A stretch of 38,584 nt of DNA from Alphaproteobacteria bacterium (lineage in GTDB: Bacteria; Pseudomonadota; Alphaproteobacteria; Caedimonadales; UBA9215). A program made the translations under genes and the position numbers. Below are positions 1 to 8,960 of this stretch, piece after piece; the stretch's first letter is position 1; each line of letters starts with the position of its first letter. The stretch spans positions 1 to 38,584 of the forward strand of contig JAJSAD010000042.1 of the NCBI GenBank assembly GCA_024281375.1. The letters are read 5' to 3'. Below the pieces are notes generated by a model that saw nothing but the letters and a program-made list of their open reading frames with translations, made no database searches and was not told the DNA's origin.

Positions 1-343
1 CAATTAAATATTTTGGCAATACTTTTGACTATTAGTCAAATATTAACAAAAAATTAGGGATATTAAACAGATACAGAGCATGACAATTTGTCAAAAATTT
101 CCAAAAAAAACCTCCCCTAAAAACAACACCTTATAAAAAATTTCCAAAAAAAACACTCCAAAAAAATAAAACCATAAAATAATGGAAGACTTGAGAAATT
201 CGCCTGGCATTATAAAAGCCTTCCATAGAAAAATGAAACTCATTCAAAGAAGAGCCTATGGGTTTAGAAATTTTGAAAACTACAGGATGCGTGTTAGGGT
301 CTTGTGTAAATGAGAGGTGCCCCCTAAAGTGGAGGAGACCTAA

Positions 344-420
344 TGGTGCGCCCTGCAGGATTCGAACCTGCGACCTACGGCTTAGAAGGCCGCCGCTCTA
401 TCCAGCTGAGCTAAGGGCGC
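344..420 (-). tRNA. tRNA-Arg (anticodon TCT), CCA encoded
   Basis: Reverse complement GCGCCCTTAGCTCAGCTGGATAGAGCGGCGGCCTTCTAAGCCGTAGGTCGCAGGTTCGAATCCTGCAGGGCGCACCA folds as a cloverleaf: 7-bp acceptor, D-arm, CTTCTAA anticodon loop, GGTTCGAATCC T-arm. Confidence 0.97.
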
Positions 421-599
421 ATAGCATAATTATACTATAACTACCGTATTCTTACCAAAAGGTAAAGGGTTGAGACGAGTCAATCCAGCCTTGTTTTCAA
501 CCTGTATATACCCATCCTCTACACCTTAGCCCTGGTAAAATATTTTTTGTGCAAGTCCCCATAGAACGGCCGGCAAAAGTTTGCTATCCTATTCGTTCA

Positions 600-659
600 A
601 GAACCTTTTGCATAATAACTAAGCACAGCGGTTTTGAAGAGCTTTATGCAGAGAGTTCT
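600..659. repeat. Palindromic repeat family C, short copy (about 60 bp)
   Basis: AGAACCTTTTGCATAATAACTAAGCACAGCGGTTTTG...AGAGCTTTATGCAGAGAGTTCT; ends are inverted (AGAACyyTyTGCATAA) and both halves recur at 12882-13033. Confidence 0.75.
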
Positions 660-685
660 TCATGTTACAAACAGGAGGCAATATT

Positions 686-2161
686 ATGCTCAAGACAGAA
701 GAACTTTCCCCAGCACAGACTCCCCTACAATCCTCTCAAAGGGCGGCACAAAAATGGCGCGGAGCTAAACCACTTCCGAGTCTTCTTGTCTTTACAGTCG
801 CAATTTTCTTTTGGATGATGGCACCGCCAGAGGGTCTAACGGCTCAAACCTGGCACCTGATGATTATTTTCCTCTCCACCATCGCTGCCGTTATCTTAAA
901 ACATCTCCCCATTGGGGCGATTTCTCTCATTGCTACAACGTTGTGTGTGAGCACCCAAACCCTCACCCTTAACCAAGCCTTAACTGCTTTTAGCTCAGGA
1001 GTTGCCTGGCTTGTGGTCCTTGCTTTCTTCCTGGCCATGGGTTTTAAAACAACAGGCCTTGGGAAACGTATTGCCTATTTTTTCGTCTCAAAATTGGGTA
1101 AAAGCACCTTGGGACTCTCCTACGGCTTTGTCCTAACAGAGCTTTTATTAGCCCCTTTTGTCCCCAGTAATACAGCAAGAGGAGCTGGTATTATCTTTCC
1201 CGTTGTGAATTCTCTTGTGAAAGAGCAAGGAAGCGATCCAAAAGACGGGACAGAACGGAAGATGGGGGCTTTTCTTTTGCAAGTCTGTTTTCAAGTCAAT
1301 ATGGTCACCTCCTCTATGTTTCTAACAGGCCTTGTGGGTAACCCTCTCATTGCTGATCTCGCGAGCAGTGCCAACGTGAAAATTGATTGGATGACATGGG
1401 CCCTTGCCGCCATTGTCCCTGGCCTTGTTAATCTTTTAGTTCTTCCTTGGGCTTTGTATAAATTTTATCCCCCTGAGATTACAGAATCTCCCAAAGCCCA
1501 GCAGCTCGCCAAAGACAGTTTAAAGAATCTAGGCCCTTTGAAAATGAATGAAAAACTGATGCTCATCACCTTCTTTGGTATTTTGATTCTTTGGATTTTT
1601 GGGGGAAAATATGGGATTCACCCGACAACGGCTGCGTTGATCGGTTTTTCAATTCTTTTGTTTTTCGGAGTTCTGAACTGGAAAGATTGCATAAAAGAAA
1701 CAGGAGCCTGGGAAACGCTTATGTGGTTTGCGCCTTTGTTGATGATGGCGAGTTTCCTCACGAAGTTTGGTATGATGGATTGGTTTTCTCTTCAGATGAA
1801 AGGGATTGTTGGTGGATTAAGTTGGCCGATAACCTTTGCTATTGTGTGTCTGATTTATTTTTATATTCACTATATTTTCGCTAGTGTCACCGCCAGAATT
1901 ACGGCTCTTTATGGAGCTCTTCTTGCGGTTCTTATTGCCGCAGGAACGCCTCCAATGCTCGCTGCTATGAGCCTTGCAGTCCTGTCTCCCCTGGCGGGAA
2001 CCCTCACTCATTTTGGAACAGGAACAGCTCCCGTTTATTTTGGTGCAGGGTATTCGTCTGTTAAAGACTGGTGGCGAAACAGTTTTTTCTTAAGTGTGAT
2101 TAACCTAACCATTTGGATTGTCGTTGGCGGTCTATGGTGGAAAGTCCTTGGATACTGGTAA
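686..2161 (+). CDS. DASS/SLC13-family anion (dicarboxylate/2-oxoglutarate-malate type) transporter
   Basis: Multi-TM protein with DASS-like segments (LAPFVPSNTARGAGIIFPVV, FGTGTAPVYFGAGY). AGGAGG 8 nt before ATG at 686 favours this start over 662. Confidence 0.85.
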   Translation: MLKTEELSPAQTPLQSSQRAAQKWRGAKPLPSLLVFTVAIFFWMMAPPEGLTAQTWHLMIIFLSTIAAVILKHLPIGAISLIATTLCVSTQTLTLNQALTAFSSGVAWLVVLAFFLAMGFKTTGLGKRIAYFFVSKLGKSTLGLSYGFVLTELLLAPFVPSNTARGAGIIFPVVNSLVKEQGSDPKDGTERKMGAFLLQVCFQVNMVTSSMFLTGLVGNPLIADLASSANVKIDWMTWALAAIVPGLVNLLVLPWALYKFYPPEITESPKAQQLAKDSLKNLGPLKMNEKLMLITFFGILILWIFGGKYGIHPTTAALIGFSILLFFGVLNWKDCIKETGAWETLMWFAPLLMMASFLTKFGMMDWFSLQMKGIVGGLSWPITFAIVCLIYFYIHYIFASVTARITALYGALLAVLIAAGTPPMLAAMSLAVLSPLAGTLTHFGTGTAPVYFGAGYSSVKDWWRNSFFLSVINLTIWIVVGGLWWKVLGYW

Positions 2162-2167
2162 AGAGTG

Positions 2168-2214
2168 CCCTTTCAAAAAAAGTCCCCGACGTCGTCATTC
2201 CCTCCTAAACTATA
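2168..2214 (-). repeat. Palindromic repeat family A, partial copy, reverse orientation
   Basis: CCTTTCAAAAAAAGTCCCCGACGTCGTCATTCCCTCCTAAACTATA aligns to the reverse complement of 2993-3040. Confidence 0.8.
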
Positions 2215-2890
2215 CCTGAGAATATTTTTTAATAAGGAGGTCCGTATGGTCTTGAAGGGTATCAACATGTTTTAAAATATTTTTATAAATTTGCTCAGAC
2301 ATTTCTTGGTTATACACATGAGATGTTTTGTTACGATCGTCTAACATATTCAAAAAGGCTTTTTCATTATCAATTAAGCCATATTGATAAGATTTTTCAA
2401 AGGTATTTCGAGGGCTCGTTGAGGGATCCCCCTCATAAGATAAAATCTTTTTACAAGCCTTCCAAAATAATTCAAAGGTGAATTCAAAACGCTGAATGGT
2501 TGCGTCACGCACAACATCATTTTTTTCGAGTTGTGTGACCTCCACAAGTTTTTTAACAGCGGCATCTAAATCATTTAATATCTCTTGAATATAAATTTGG
2601 GGCATTTTATAAATCAGCTTTTTATCATTATTAATTAAGGTTATGAATTCAGGGTCTAATTCGTCATTAAGGTAAGTCACATCAATCTTTAAAAGAGTAT
2701 CTGCTGTGGCAATAACGTCACCAATGTTCCGCTTAAAATTAGCTTTGTTTTCAGTAAGGTTTATCGCTAGATCAATATCAGAACGCTCTAAGTGATCTGC
2801 ACGAGCCCTCGAGCCAAACAGCCAGATTTCCTTTATAAAAGGAAAAGCCTTTAATTTTTCAATAAACAGGTATTCTTTTAAAGAGGGCAT
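2210..2890 (-). CDS. Fused MNT nucleotidyltransferase + HEPN-type (HI0074-like) protein
   Basis: N-terminal GSRARADHLERSDID (GSX10DXD, MNT fold); C-terminal HI0074-like helical domain with RNKTSHVY (RX4HXY, HEPN). AAGG SD before ATG. Stop codon lies in the adjacent repeat. Confidence 0.88.
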   Translation of the reverse strand: MPSLKEYLFIEKLKAFPFIKEIWLFGSRARADHLERSDIDLAINLTENKANFKRNIGDVIATADTLLKIDVTYLNDELDPEFITLINNDKKLIYKMPQIYIQEILNDLDAAVKKLVEVTQLEKNDVVRDATIQRFEFTFELFWKACKKILSYEGDPSTSPRNTFEKSYQYGLIDNEKAFLNMLDDRNKTSHVYNQEMSEQIYKNILKHVDTLQDHTDLLIKKYSQV

Positions 2891-2969
2891 TTTTTTCCTT
2901 ATACTTTATAAAAGGATAACTTAGCAACTCACAAATGCCAACTCCTTATAGGCCTATTGAAAACATACA

Positions 2970-3040
2970 AGGAAAGAGGGGACGACGACTATGCCTTATA
3001 GTTTAGGAGCGAATGACGACGTCTGGGACCTTTTTGGAAG
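2970..3040 (+). repeat. Palindromic repeat family A, forward copy
   Basis: 70-bp AGGAAAGAGGGGACGACGACTATGCCTTATAGTTTAGGAGCGAATGACGACGTCTGGGACCTTTTTGGAA is identical to 18022-18091. Confidence 0.93.
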
Positions 3041-3572
3041 GGCTACTCTTGCGCAAACGGATATAAAAGGCTCCTGTTCCCCCCTCAAAGGGATGAGAGT
3101 TTGTGTAGAAATGAACGTAAGGACGACAATCTGGATGTTCAAGCCACAAAGGCAACTGGCGTCGTAAAACACCACCTTCTGTTTTACCTTCTTTGAGCTT
3201 AATACCTTTTCCCGTAATCACCAGTAGGTCTTGTTTTTTTGAGGTAAAGCATCTATGTACAAAAACAATTAAGGCTTTAAAGGCTTTTTCCTGGGTCATG
3301 CCATGGAGGTCGAGCCGCCCTTGAATTTGCAAGCTTTTCCAAATCTTCTTTTTGCTTTGATACTGGAGAGACCCTTGTGAGGACACAGGGCGTTTTCCTT
3401 CTTCAAAAGCCTTAAGAGAAGGAGTCTGAGGCGCATGTTCTTTAATATCTATTTCGATTTTCTTTTGAAGGTCCAAGCCTTCTTGTTTTTTTGATTTTTT
3501 AAGAGGCGTGATCGTTTTTTTATACTGTTCCCAAAGAGTTAGGGAGTTCTTTTTTTCATCCTCTTTTGACAT
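3003..3572 (-). CDS. Smr/MutS2-domain protein (DUF/Smr family, downstream of mltA)
   Basis: LDLHGMTQEKAFKAL...LLVITGKGIK...LRRQLPLWL is a Smr domain; start MSKEDEKK at 3572. The called ORF start at 3806 overlaps mltA. Last residues (SKKVPDVVIRS) are repeat-encoded. Confidence 0.87.
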   Translation of the reverse strand: MSKEDEKKNSLTLWEQYKKTITPLKKSKKQEGLDLQKKIEIDIKEHAPQTPSLKAFEEGKRPVSSQGSLQYQSKKKIWKSLQIQGRLDLHGMTQEKAFKALIVFVHRCFTSKKQDLLVITGKGIKLKEGKTEGGVLRRQLPLWLEHPDCRPYVHFYTNSHPFEGGTGAFYIRLRKSSPSKKVPDVVIRS

Positions 3573-3576
3573 CGCA

Positions 3577-4704
3577 TTAGGACTTTGGTGTGAGAGTGTA
3601 AAAAGAAACCGGGGCTTTAAGGGGCCCTGCAAGAGAGCCAGCCTTTTCTCCTGAACCACAATAAAAATCACCCCGCAAAGGCCCCTTAATAGCCCCTCCA
3701 ACATCCTGAGTAACCCCCAAGCGCTGAGCAATTTCTGGGTGGTCTGTTTCAATCCATACGAGACTTCCCAAGGGTATATAATAGGGGTCGACCGCCAAGC
3801 TTGCAAAAGGTGTTAAAGGCGTCTTTTGAGCCCCAATAGGGCCTTTAGCATTCTTAGGGAGCACCTTAAAAAAAACATAGGATTCATTGGTGTTAAGCAA
3901 GGGTTGGGTTTGATCGGGATGCTGGCGCAACCAAGCCTTAATGGCTTCCATAGACATTGCTTCTTTGGATATCTCGCCACGCTTCATTAACTCATGTCCA
4001 ATAGCTGTATAGGCCATGCCATTGGTGCCATCATAGGAAAGAGTTAGATAAGTACCATCCTCAAAGGCCAGCCGTCCAGAGCCTTGAATATGCATAAAAA
4101 AAAGATCAACATTATCTTTTGCCCAGGCTATTTCATACCCCTTTCCAGACAGAGCTCCATCCTGAATTTCAGAGCGGGTGACATAGGGTTTTAAAGTGAC
4201 CTTTTCCACAGTACCGGCAATGCGGATTCCCGCTGCTTTTGAGGTGAAATCGCCAAGATCTTCAACCACAATAAGCTCAGGAGGGCGCTTGTAAATAGGG
4301 TACTTATAAACATCACTTTGGGTGTGGGATACGTCTATTTCAGGTTGAAAATAGCCCGTTAAAAGCCCTTGGTTTTTGTCTAGGGTTTCATGTTTTGCTA
4401 CCTTGAATTCAGCTTTTAGAAAGGACCGGAAGGCATCAGAGTCTAAAGGCTTTAGCGTTAAAAATTTCTGACAAACAGGTCCCCATTCTTTTCCATCGAC
4501 AACCTTAGGGGATAAAGTTGGATACTCTATAAGGCGTTGGCAAGAATGCTGAAAAGAAAGGGCGGGCGCCGTAAAATCTTGAGTCTCAAACCCTTTTAAA
4601 TCTTCAAAGGCTGCTGCTTTGTAGATGAGATCATCTTGATGAGGTTGTTGACATCCAGAAAGAGCTGCAAGAGTTATCGCCATCATGCAAATCCTCCTAA
4701 ACAT
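3577..4704 (-). CDS. mltA: Membrane-bound lytic murein transglycosylase A (lipoprotein)
   Basis: LTGYFQPEIDVS, DLFFMHIQGSGRL, 3D-domain GSLVWIETDHP...DVGGAIKGPLRGDFYCGSGEKAG; lipobox LSGC. Confidence 0.93.
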   Translation of the reverse strand: MFRRICMMAITLAALSGCQQPHQDDLIYKAAAFEDLKGFETQDFTAPALSFQHSCQRLIEYPTLSPKVVDGKEWGPVCQKFLTLKPLDSDAFRSFLKAEFKVAKHETLDKNQGLLTGYFQPEIDVSHTQSDVYKYPIYKRPPELIVVEDLGDFTSKAAGIRIAGTVEKVTLKPYVTRSEIQDGALSGKGYEIAWAKDNVDLFFMHIQGSGRLAFEDGTYLTLSYDGTNGMAYTAIGHELMKRGEISKEAMSMEAIKAWLRQHPDQTQPLLNTNESYVFFKVLPKNAKGPIGAQKTPLTPFASLAVDPYYIPLGSLVWIETDHPEIAQRLGVTQDVGGAIKGPLRGDFYCGSGEKAGSLAGPLKAPVSFYTLTPKS

Positions 4705-4713
4705 TCCTCAAAA

Positions 4714-5349
4714 CTACTCTTCCGTTGACACAAGAAGCCAGTTAGGGTCCCTAGACTTTAAAGAACGCTCGAATGTCCACGTATCAATAATTTGATCGAT
4801 TTGATTGGGACACCCTTCTATAATTTCGCCTTCTTTATCTTTCACCACAGGTACCTGTTCTGTTATATAGTGAACCCGCACTTGTACCTTTTTATTTTGA
4901 ACAGAAACGTCTTCAATGGCAACCTTCTCAACGCGCACCAGTGTATTGTCAAGGGTATGTCCTTTAGCCTTTCGCCCCTCTATTGCCGCTTTAAAAGCTG
5001 TATAGACATTGGGAGATAAAAGTTTTTTTAAGGTTTTCGTATCCTCAGAAACATAAGCATCCAGAATCATTTCAAAGGCAATGGTTGCCCCTTCCTCAAA
5101 GCTCTTGAGAGAAAAATCGGGGTCTATTTTCGTGATTTCTTGAACAGCGGGGCGAAAGACAGGATCTATTTCTTCCGTTTCAGCGGGCTGTTTCTTTTTA
5201 ACAGATTTAGAGTCTCTCTTGACATTAAAATCAACAATATTAGACGAGGAATTTTTATCGTCCCCTTTGTAACCTGTTTTTTCCCCAAGGGTTATATAAA
5301 GACGGTAAACGATAAAACCAGCAATAAGCGCTAAAATAATGAGATCCAC
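4714..5349 (-). CDS. Tim44/TimA-domain protein, membrane anchored
   Basis: N-terminal TM plus Tim44-like domain (FEEGATIAFEMILDAYVSEDTKTLKKLLSPNVYTAF); upstream of mltA-smr. Confidence 0.88.
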   Translation of the reverse strand: MDLIILALIAGFIVYRLYITLGEKTGYKGDDKNSSSNIVDFNVKRDSKSVKKKQPAETEEIDPVFRPAVQEITKIDPDFSLKSFEEGATIAFEMILDAYVSEDTKTLKKLLSPNVYTAFKAAIEGRKAKGHTLDNTLVRVEKVAIEDVSVQNKKVQVRVHYITEQVPVVKDKEGEIIEGCPNQIDQIIDTWTFERSLKSRDPNWLLVSTEE

Positions 5350-5466
5350 GGATGTATAACACCTTTTTTTATTCAGTTTAGTCTAACACAGCAAAAGGGA
5401 GCGGAAAGTTAATTCTTTAAGAAAAAATAGGGTAAGATTTTAACCGTACCTTTAAAACAAACGGTC

Positions 5467-6120
5467 CTAACCACTCTTAGCGATACCCTCTTGGTGGCCT
5501 GTTTTGAGATAGCCCTGAGTTAAGTCCATCACATTTTTGAGCTTATGAGTGAAGATGCTGTCGGCACCTTCAACATGATTTTTCGTAATATACACATTAC
5601 GTTGTGCTGTTAGAGTTGCCGCCAAATCACTCATGGCAGTCATCTCTTCCGTTGGTGCATCTCCTTGAATAAAAAGGCCTGAAACAGGGCAGGGCGTAAG
5701 AAAAGTAAAGTCTTTCTCTAAGGCAGGAGGATTCACGGCAATAAAACCATCCAGTTCGGGACGGCGCATTAAAAGCTGCATAGCGATCCAAGATCCAAAG
5801 GAATACCCCCCGACCCATGACTCTGGAGCATTCGGATTATGGGATTGGAGCCAGTCAAGAACGGCTGCGGCATCGCTGAGTTCGCCTTCACCTTCATCAA
5901 AAATTCCCTCAGACTTCCCAACGCCCCGGAAATTAAACCGCAAGGTATTAAAGCCATTGTGGGCAAAGGTACGATAGAGGGCATACGTTATTTTATCATT
6001 CATGGTCCCTCCCTCTTCAGGGTGGGGATGTAAAATAATCGCAACAGGTGCGTTTGTTTTTGCGTGATGATATTTTGCTTCAATACGGCCTTCTGGTCCG
6101 TTGATAATAACTTATGGCAT
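5467..6120 (-). pseudogene. Alpha/beta hydrolase (COG2945-like) with in-frame TAA at codon 3
   Basis: Intact frame 5467-6003; upstream in the same frame M-P-*-VIINGPEGRIEAKYHHAKTNAPVAIILHPHPEEGGTMNDK. Stop is 6112-6114 (minus). An SD-like GAGGGAGGG precedes the internal ATG at 6003. Confidence 0.7.
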
Positions 6121-6201
6121 CTGAAACCTACAATCCTTCTATTCAGTCATTCATAGCAAACTGGGTCAAAAAGTCAAATTTTTTCAAGACTCATCAAGGG
6201 C

Positions 6202-8868
6202 TTATGCCAAACGATTTATAGCAATATTCAACTTGTCTTTTAGGTCTTTTTCTTCCCGTAAACGCTCTTTGTTTTTTGTTATTATTTCAAGAGGTGCCTT
6301 ATTAACGAATTTTTTATTTGACAGTTTTCTCTCTAATCGCGCAATTTCTCCTTCAACTTTTTGAAGATTCTTCTGCAAACGGCTCTTTTCAGCCTCAATA
6401 TCAATCACATTATTTATAGAAAGATAGGCCGCCGCCCCCTTAACAACAGCCTGAACCCATCCAGCTCCTTGGGGGGGCTCCGTCACAAACTCAAGGGACT
6501 CAAGCCTGGCCATCCTAGAAATAAGAGGTGTTAAGTTAGCGATGCCTTTTGCAAACTGCTGGTCTTCCAAGACAAGAGTTACAGGTACTTTAGCGCCAGC
6601 CGGCACATTAACCTCATTGCGTACGCCTCGAATAGCCGTTACAAGGTCAATAACCCAGTTGAATTGGCTTTGAATTGTTGAATTTTTAAAGGCTGCTCGA
6701 TTCTTATCCTCCAAGGGCCAGGGGTTTGTAATGAGGAGACCGCCCTTGGGAGCCAAATTCTGCCAAATTTCCTCAGTAATAAAAGGCATTATGGGATGTA
6801 ATATATGAAGAAGTTGCCCGAGAACCCAGCCCAAAGTTGTTTTGGTTTCAATTTTATCAGCCTCAGATCCTTCAAACAAAATAGGCTTTGAGAACTCAAT
6901 ATACCAATCACAAAATATTCCCCAAGCAAAGCGATAAATGGCCGTTGCCATGTCATCAAACCGGTACCGTTTCAAGGCATCTTCAACGTTTTCTAAGCAC
7001 CCAATAAGCTCGGCCACAACCCAACGGTTTACATCCAATTTTAACGCAAACGGGTCAAAATCGGGTGAATAGCATGTTTCATGATGCTCCAAAAAGCGCG
7101 CCGCATTCCAAAGCTTTGTGGCAAAATTACGATAGGTTTCAACTAAAGAATCAGAGTATTTAATATCGCGGCCAGGAGCGGCAAATGCCGCCATGGTAAA
7201 GCGCAACGCATCTGTTCCATAGGTATCCATCACCCGTAAAGGATCAATAACATTCCCTTTTGTTTTAGACATTTTTTGACCCTGTTCATCCCGCACGAGG
7301 GCATGGAGGAACACATCTTTAAAAGGGACTTCTTTCATGACATAAAGGCCCATCATCATCATACGAGCCACCCAAAAAAAGAGGATATCGGCCCCTGTAA
7401 TCAGGCAACTTGTTGTATAAAATTGTTCCAATTCTTTTGTTTTTTCTGGCCATCCTAAGGTTGAGAAAGGCCACAAAGCCGAGGAGAACCAGGTATCTAA
7501 CACATCGGTTTCTTGGATGAGGTCAACGGTTTTCCCATAATGATTTTCAGCTAAGGCTTGAGCTTCTTCAACGGTTTCAGCCACAAAAATTTCTTGATCG
7601 GGACCATACCATGCCGGGATTTGATGACCCCACCAGAGCTGGCGTGAAATGCACCACGGTTGAATGTTCTTAAGCCAATGATCATAGGTATTCAACCCAC
7701 TTTCTGGCATAATTTTGGTACGACCATCATGGGCGGCGGCCAGCGCCTCTTTTGTAAGCGCTTCGGCATTGACAAACCATTGGTCCGTTAAGCGAGGTTC
7801 AAGGATTTCTCCTGAACGCTCTCCATGGGGAACACTATGAACTGTTGTTTCAATTTTTTCGATTTTACCGAGATTTTCCAGTTCTTTTATCACAAGTTTA
7901 CGGGCAGCAAAACGCTCGAGCCCTGCAAAAGGCGCTGGCAAATCGGATATTAAACACCCATGTTCATCCAAAATTGTGATTGTCTCAAGGTTGTGGCGAG
8001 CCCCGACATCAAAGTCATTAAAATCATGGGCGGGCGTTATTTTCACGGCTCCCGTTCCTTTTTCAGGATCAGAATGCTCATCGGCCACAATAGGAATTTC
8101 ACGATTAACAAAGGGAACAATCGCTTTTTTACCGATAAGGTCTTGATAGCGCTCATCCTTTGGGTGAACGGCAATACCCGTATCCCCAAAAAGCGTTTCG
8201 GGCCTGGTTGTGGCTACAGTAATTGTACGTCCAGAATCCTCTAAAATATCATACTTGATGTACCAAAGGTTCCCCTCTTTCTCAACGGTATCCACCTCCA
8301 AATCCGACACGGCCGTTAAGAGCTTTGGATCCCAATTCACCAGACGCTTATGGCGATAAATGAGGCCATCATTGTGAAGCTGTACAAAAATCTTACGAAC
8401 AGCCGCACTGAGACCCTCATCTAGGGTAAAGCGTTGACGACTCCAATCAGGGGTGAGGCCCAAGCGGCGCTGTTGCTGAATAATAGCGCCCCCGGATTCT
8501 TCTTTCCATTGCCATATACGTTTCAGAAATTTTTCTCGACCCATCTCTCGACGACCAGGCTCCCCCGCTTTGGCAAGCTTACGCTCTACAATCATTTGCG
8601 TTGCAATACCAGCGTGATCCGTTCCCGGCTGCCAAAGAGTCGCAAAGCCCCGCATACGATGATAACGCACCAACACATCTTGAAGAGTATAGTTCAGTGC
8701 ATGACCCATATGAAGGTTTCCCGTCACATTAGGAGGCGGCATCATGATACTAAAAGTGCCTTTATCTTCACACCCAGGGCGCGCCGTTGCCTTAAAAGCC
8801 CCTGAATCTTCCCAGGCCTTGTAATGTTTTTCTTCAATGTCTTTAGGCGTGTAGTTTTTTTCCAGCAT
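6202..8868 (-). CDS. valS: Valyl-tRNA synthetase
   Basis: PPPNVTGNLHMGHALN, KMSKTKGNVIDPL, C-terminal coiled-coil; 888 aa. Confidence 0.98.
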   Translation of the reverse strand: MLEKNYTPKDIEEKHYKAWEDSGAFKATARPGCEDKGTFSIMMPPPNVTGNLHMGHALNYTLQDVLVRYHRMRGFATLWQPGTDHAGIATQMIVERKLAKAGEPGRREMGREKFLKRIWQWKEESGGAIIQQQRRLGLTPDWSRQRFTLDEGLSAAVRKIFVQLHNDGLIYRHKRLVNWDPKLLTAVSDLEVDTVEKEGNLWYIKYDILEDSGRTITVATTRPETLFGDTGIAVHPKDERYQDLIGKKAIVPFVNREIPIVADEHSDPEKGTGAVKITPAHDFNDFDVGARHNLETITILDEHGCLISDLPAPFAGLERFAARKLVIKELENLGKIEKIETTVHSVPHGERSGEILEPRLTDQWFVNAEALTKEALAAAHDGRTKIMPESGLNTYDHWLKNIQPWCISRQLWWGHQIPAWYGPDQEIFVAETVEEAQALAENHYGKTVDLIQETDVLDTWFSSALWPFSTLGWPEKTKELEQFYTTSCLITGADILFFWVARMMMMGLYVMKEVPFKDVFLHALVRDEQGQKMSKTKGNVIDPLRVMDTYGTDALRFTMAAFAAPGRDIKYSDSLVETYRNFATKLWNAARFLEHHETCYSPDFDPFALKLDVNRWVVAELIGCLENVEDALKRYRFDDMATAIYRFAWGIFCDWYIEFSKPILFEGSEADKIETKTTLGWVLGQLLHILHPIMPFITEEIWQNLAPKGGLLITNPWPLEDKNRAAFKNSTIQSQFNWVIDLVTAIRGVRNEVNVPAGAKVPVTLVLEDQQFAKGIANLTPLISRMARLESLEFVTEPPQGAGWVQAVVKGAAAYLSINNVIDIEAEKSRLQKNLQKVEGEIARLERKLSNKKFVNKAPLEIITKNKERLREEKDLKDKLNIAINRLA

Positions 8869-8960
8869 AATTCTTCATATCTTAGTAAGTGAAACTTGTT
8901 AGATAGACTTTAGGTAATATAGGGGGGCAATTTCAAGGAGGAAGTCATGAAAAGGTTATT

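Noticed and set aside
258-440. 60-aa ORF (ORF track)
   Set aside because: Overlaps the tRNA-Arg gene; its peptide is the usual spurious antisense-tRNA translation (CRIRTCDLRLRRPPLYPAELRAH).
344-659. tRNA-Arg as an integration site for a genomic island
   Set aside because: No integrase and no duplicated tRNA 3' end found in the window.
3573-3806. N-terminal extension of the Smr ORF
   Set aside because: It overlaps the mltA coding sequence in another frame; the real start is the ATG at 3572.
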